From: Thermococcus sp.
GTDB taxonomy: Archaea; Methanobacteriota_B; Thermococci; Thermococcales; Thermococcaceae
Assembly (NCBI GenBank): GCA_027062125.1
Contig: JAMOTW010000147.1
Location: forward strand, 1 to 15,877
Direction: 5' to 3'
Length of the DNA stretch: 15,877 bases
How positions within the stretch are numbered: the first letter of the stretch is position 1; every line of letters begins with the position of its first letter. Below, piece by piece: positions 14,113-15,877 of the stretch. Both the position numbers and the translations under genes were made by a program. The notes beneath the pieces are model-generated. The model searched no databases and had not been told where the DNA came from. It worked only from the letters and a program-made list of their open reading frames with translations.

Positions 14113-14580
14113 ATGAACCCGCTTGAGGTAAGGGTTTTTGATGAGGAAGGGAATGAGCTTTCCCTTAAGGACGCCGTCCTCGGAAAGTGGACGGTGCTCT
14201 ACGTCTACCCGAAGGACAACACGCCCGGTTGCACGACCGAGGCTAAGGAGTTCACGGAGCTGTTGCCGGAGTTCGAGAAGCTGGGCTTTCAGGTCATCGG
14301 CGTCTCAAAGGACTCCGTGAAGAGTCATTTGAAGTTCAAGGAGAAGCACAACCTGAAGGTCAGGCTTCTCAGCGACCCCAACGCGGAGCTGATAAAGGCC
14401 CTCGGAGCGTGGGGCAAGAAGAAGCGCTATGGAAAGGAGTACGAGGGAGTGATAAGGAGCACCTTCATCCTGAACCCAGAGGGCGAGATCGTCTGGAAGA
14501 AGATCAACGTCCGCGCAAAGGGCCATGCCGCCAAGGTGCTCGAGGAGGCAAGGAAGCTCAGGGAAATCGCCGAGAGTTAG
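14113..14580 (+). CDS. bcp: Bcp-type peroxiredoxin (thiol peroxidase), one-cysteine form
   Basis: It reduces hydrogen peroxide or organic peroxides in the cytoplasm. The 155-aa protein has the thioredoxin-fold peroxiredoxin core VLYVYPKDNTPGCTTEAKEF, with T37, peroxidatic C40 and the conserved arginine R115 (GVIRSTFIL). C40 is the only cysteine. The second cysteine five residues on, found in many Bcp proteins, is replaced by lysine, so the resolving thiol must come from another protein or a small thiol. The ATG has AGGTGATGGT in front. Expression is probably controlled through the 22-bp palindrome at the promoter. Its stop overlaps the convergent radical SAM gene's stop by 4 bp. Confidence 0.94.
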   Translation: MNPLEVRVFDEEGNELSLKDAVLGKWTVLYVYPKDNTPGCTTEAKEFTELLPEFEKLGFQVIGVSKDSVKSHLKFKEKHNLKVRLLSDPNAELIKALGAWGKKKRYGKEYEGVIRSTFILNPEGEIVWKKINVRAKGHAAKVLEEARKLREIAES

Positions 14581-15623
14581 CCCACGAGGGCGTATCTGAA
14601 CCCGAGCTCCTCCACGATCCTCACGGCCTCCCCCATTTCTTCCCGGTTCAGCCCCCTGTCGATTTCCGGATATTTGCCCGCCCGGTACTCGGGCCTGTAC
14701 TGGAACATTACGTTTACCCGAACGTCCCTTCCAAGGTTTTCGGCTGTCCACTCGAGAACCGGCCGCGTGCAGCACTCGAGATGCTCCGGAAGAACGAGGT
14801 GCCTTATCAGGAAGTCGGCCCGGAAGTGCTCCCTGGCGAGCAGGAAGTTCCTCGTCACGACCTCCCAGTAGCGTGGGATCTTTGAGTACCTCCTCGCACA
14901 GCCGTCGTTTCCCCACTTGAAGTCCCCGAGGTAGACGTCGACTATTCCGTCAAGGAGCCTCATGGCTTCCTCGCTCATGTACATGTTGGAGTTCCAGACG
15001 ACCGGAATCGGGGCCTTAACGTGCCTCAGCGTTTCGAGGATGAAGGGCAGGTTGGGCGTCGGCTCTCCCCCGACGAAGTTCACGTTCCTGGCGCCCCGTT
15101 TGAACGCCTCATCTATTTTCAGCGCCATGAACTCGGGAACGTGCTCGACCCCGACTCGGTACTGGCTTATGTCCCAGTTCTGGCAGAAGACGCACCGGAA
15201 GTTGCAACCGGAGAAGAAGACTGTGTAGGATGGCACCAGCTCTGGCTCCTCCCCGTAGTGGAGGAAGTCGCTCGCGACGAGGCTCTCTTTCACGCGGCAG
15301 TATCCGATGCTCTCCCTCCTGTTCACCCCGCATTTAACCTCGCATAGGGTGCAGGACTCGAGGATTCTATCCGCTATGGTCGCCTTTAGGTCGAGGAGGC
15401 TCTTCTCCGGCTTTTCTGCAAGGTCGTTTTCCCTCAGCCTCTCCATTCCCTCTTCGTGAAGCCCCCAGAGCTCGTCCAGGGGCTCGTCTCCGCGGAAGCT
15501 CACCGCTACATTCCTGGCGAGAAAGAAGTTGGGCTCCTCCTCTCCCCTGAGAACCGAGAAGTAGTGGGGCATTGCCCTGGCGGCGGCCTCGACGTCCCAC
15601 CTGGAAGCCCTACCCGGCCACAT
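14577..15623 (-). CDS. Radical SAM protein, PflX-like (pyruvate formate-lyase activating enzyme-related)
   Basis: This 348-aa iron-sulfur protein has the radical SAM cluster motif C140-x3-C144-x2-C147 (SGCNFRCVFCQNW) and the glycine motif VGGEPTP (174-180). An N-terminal cysteine set C91-x2-C94-x3-C98-x10-C109 (CTLCEVKCGV, GYC) is typical of the PflX/COG1313 group and may hold a second site. The first 80 residues (WPGRASRWDVEAAARAMPHYF) are an extra helical part. The substrate is unknown; a glycyl-radical activase role is only one option. ATG 15623 is chosen: it opens with MWPGRASRW, and a BRE/TATA about 25 nt upstream suggests a leaderless start. The open frame extends to 15758, but that part overlaps the archaemetzincin gene and reads poorly. 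Confidence 0.9.
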   Translation of the reverse strand: MWPGRASRWDVEAAARAMPHYFSVLRGEEEPNFFLARNVAVSFRGDEPLDELWGLHEEGMERLRENDLAEKPEKSLLDLKATIADRILESCTLCEVKCGVNRRESIGYCRVKESLVASDFLHYGEEPELVPSYTVFFSGCNFRCVFCQNWDISQYRVGVEHVPEFMALKIDEAFKRGARNVNFVGGEPTPNLPFILETLRHVKAPIPVVWNSNMYMSEEAMRLLDGIVDVYLGDFKWGNDGCARRYSKIPRYWEVVTRNFLLAREHFRADFLIRHLVLPEHLECCTRPVLEWTAENLGRDVRVNVMFQYRPEYRAGKYPEIDRGLNREEMGEAVRIVEELGFRYALVG

Positions 15624-15644
15624 CAACCGTGGAAACGTCGGCAA

Positions 15645-15659
15645 GGCTAAAACCTTTTC
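15645..15659 (-). promoter_or_regulatory. Core promoter of the radical SAM gene, embedded in the archaemetzincin stop
   Basis: On the minus strand GAAAAGG (BRE-like) is followed by TTTTAGCC. The TAG in it is the stop codon of the upstream archaemetzincin gene (15647-15649). The distance to ATG 15623 is about 25 nt and there is no ribosome binding site between them, so a leaderless mRNA is likely. Confidence 0.45.
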
Positions 15660-15877
15660 TCCCCCTCGCTGTGCCTGAGGCTGAGCTCCGACCACTCCAC
15701 TGCTCTCTTGAGGTTGATGAAGCAGGAGTCGCAGTAGCCCGGGAACCGGGAGTCCCATTCCTCCATGCTCGCGGGGGAGTTCATGACGCAGTCGTTGGAG
15801 CAGTGCTCAAGGCCGAAGCCGTGGCCTATCTCGTGGAGGACGCCCTTGAGGACCCTGTCCTTGAAGAGGGCGAGCTG
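15647..15877 (-). CDS. amzA: Archaemetzincin family metalloprotease (N-terminus cut by window edge)
   Basis: The frame is open to the last base of the window, and 76 C-terminal residues are visible. They hold the archaemetzincin signature. VLHEIGHGFGLEHC gives the zinc-binding HExxHxxGxxH with the catalytic glutamate. It is followed by a second cysteine (C-x3-C) in SNDCVM, with the Met-turn methionine just after, and then C-x2-C (YCDSC) 16 residues later. The four cysteines are expected to bind a structural zinc. The protein ends at TAG in HSEGEKRF. Physiological substrates of this family in archaea are unknown. It lies 23 bp upstream of the radical SAM gene on the same strand, so read-through co-transcription is possible. 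Confidence 0.92.
   Translation of the reverse strand, partial: QLALFKDRVLKGVLHEIGHGFGLEHCSNDCVMNSPASMEEWDSRFPGYCDSCFINLKRAVEWSELSLRHSEGEKRF

Noticed and set aside
1..15877. tRNA, rRNA, CRISPR array, insertion sequence, toxin-antitoxin or defence system
   Set aside because: I saw no cloverleaf-like T-loop sequence, no regularly spaced repeats, no transposase motif and no defence-family protein. The window reads as core chromosome.

Overview
The window looks like a piece of a Thermococcus chromosome (Euryarchaeota, Thermococcales). The evidence is its archaeal gene content: a long AglB-type oligosaccharyltransferase, a zinc-lid archaeal adenylate kinase, a TrmY SPOUT methyltransferase, an archaemetzincin and a SAMP/MoaD-like ubiquitin fold protein. 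It also has short intergenic regions with BRE/TATA-like boxes, GGTGA/GGAGG-type ribosome binding sites, frequent GTG starts and a high-GC codon style. I see no tRNA, rRNA, CRISPR array, insertion sequence or other sign of recent transfer. Both edges cut through genes.

Layout. (1) 1-693: C-terminal part of a THUMP-like SAM methyltransferase. It meets tail to tail a 64-aa basic protein of unknown function (688-882, minus). (2) 1040-5736: a plus-strand pair, glmS (glucosamine-6-phosphate synthase) and aglB (oligosaccharyltransferase), 11 bp apart. This couples amino-sugar supply to N-glycosylation. (3) 7380 down to 5743 (minus): a tight four-gene operon encoding a SAMP/MoaD-like protein, an MTH1187-family thiamine-binding protein, a UbiE-like methyltransferase and a small ParB/sulfiredoxin-fold protein. 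(4) 7443-8198 (plus): a protein of unknown function built from an internal tandem duplication, overlapping adk (8161-8835, minus) at its 3' end. (5) 8892-9338 (plus): a coiled-coil protein resembling the DUF2258/ThermoDBP-related single-strand DNA-binding family, overlapping trmY (9322-9933, minus) at its 3' end. (6) 12530 down to 10088 (minus): a 64-aa single-pass membrane protein followed by an APC transporter fused to two universal stress protein domains. (7) 14020 down to 12584 (minus): pyruvate kinase, divergent from a one-cysteine Bcp-type peroxiredoxin (14113-14580, plus). The peroxiredoxin core promoter lies in a perfect 22-bp palindrome. (8) 15623 down to 14577 (minus): a PflX-like radical SAM protein, preceded on the same strand by the 3' end of an archaemetzincin gene (15647-15877).

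The genome is very compact. Four of five convergent gene pairs overlap at their 3' ends and the fifth is 6 bp apart. Several starts were moved from the longest open frame because a ribosome binding site, a neighbouring stop or the mature N-terminus decides them (glmS 1040, adk 8835, SAMP-like 7380, transporter 12334, ParB-like TTG 6147, coiled-coil protein 8892, radical SAM 15623). Three genes (7443, trmY, the radical SAM gene) have a TATA-like box about 25 nt before the start codon and no ribosome binding site, so they are probably leaderless.

I see no defence or mobile system. The best leads are the palindromic operator at the peroxiredoxin gene, the duplicated unknown protein, the small ParB-fold protein with a DGHHR motif, and the small membrane protein paired with the APC-Usp transporter.
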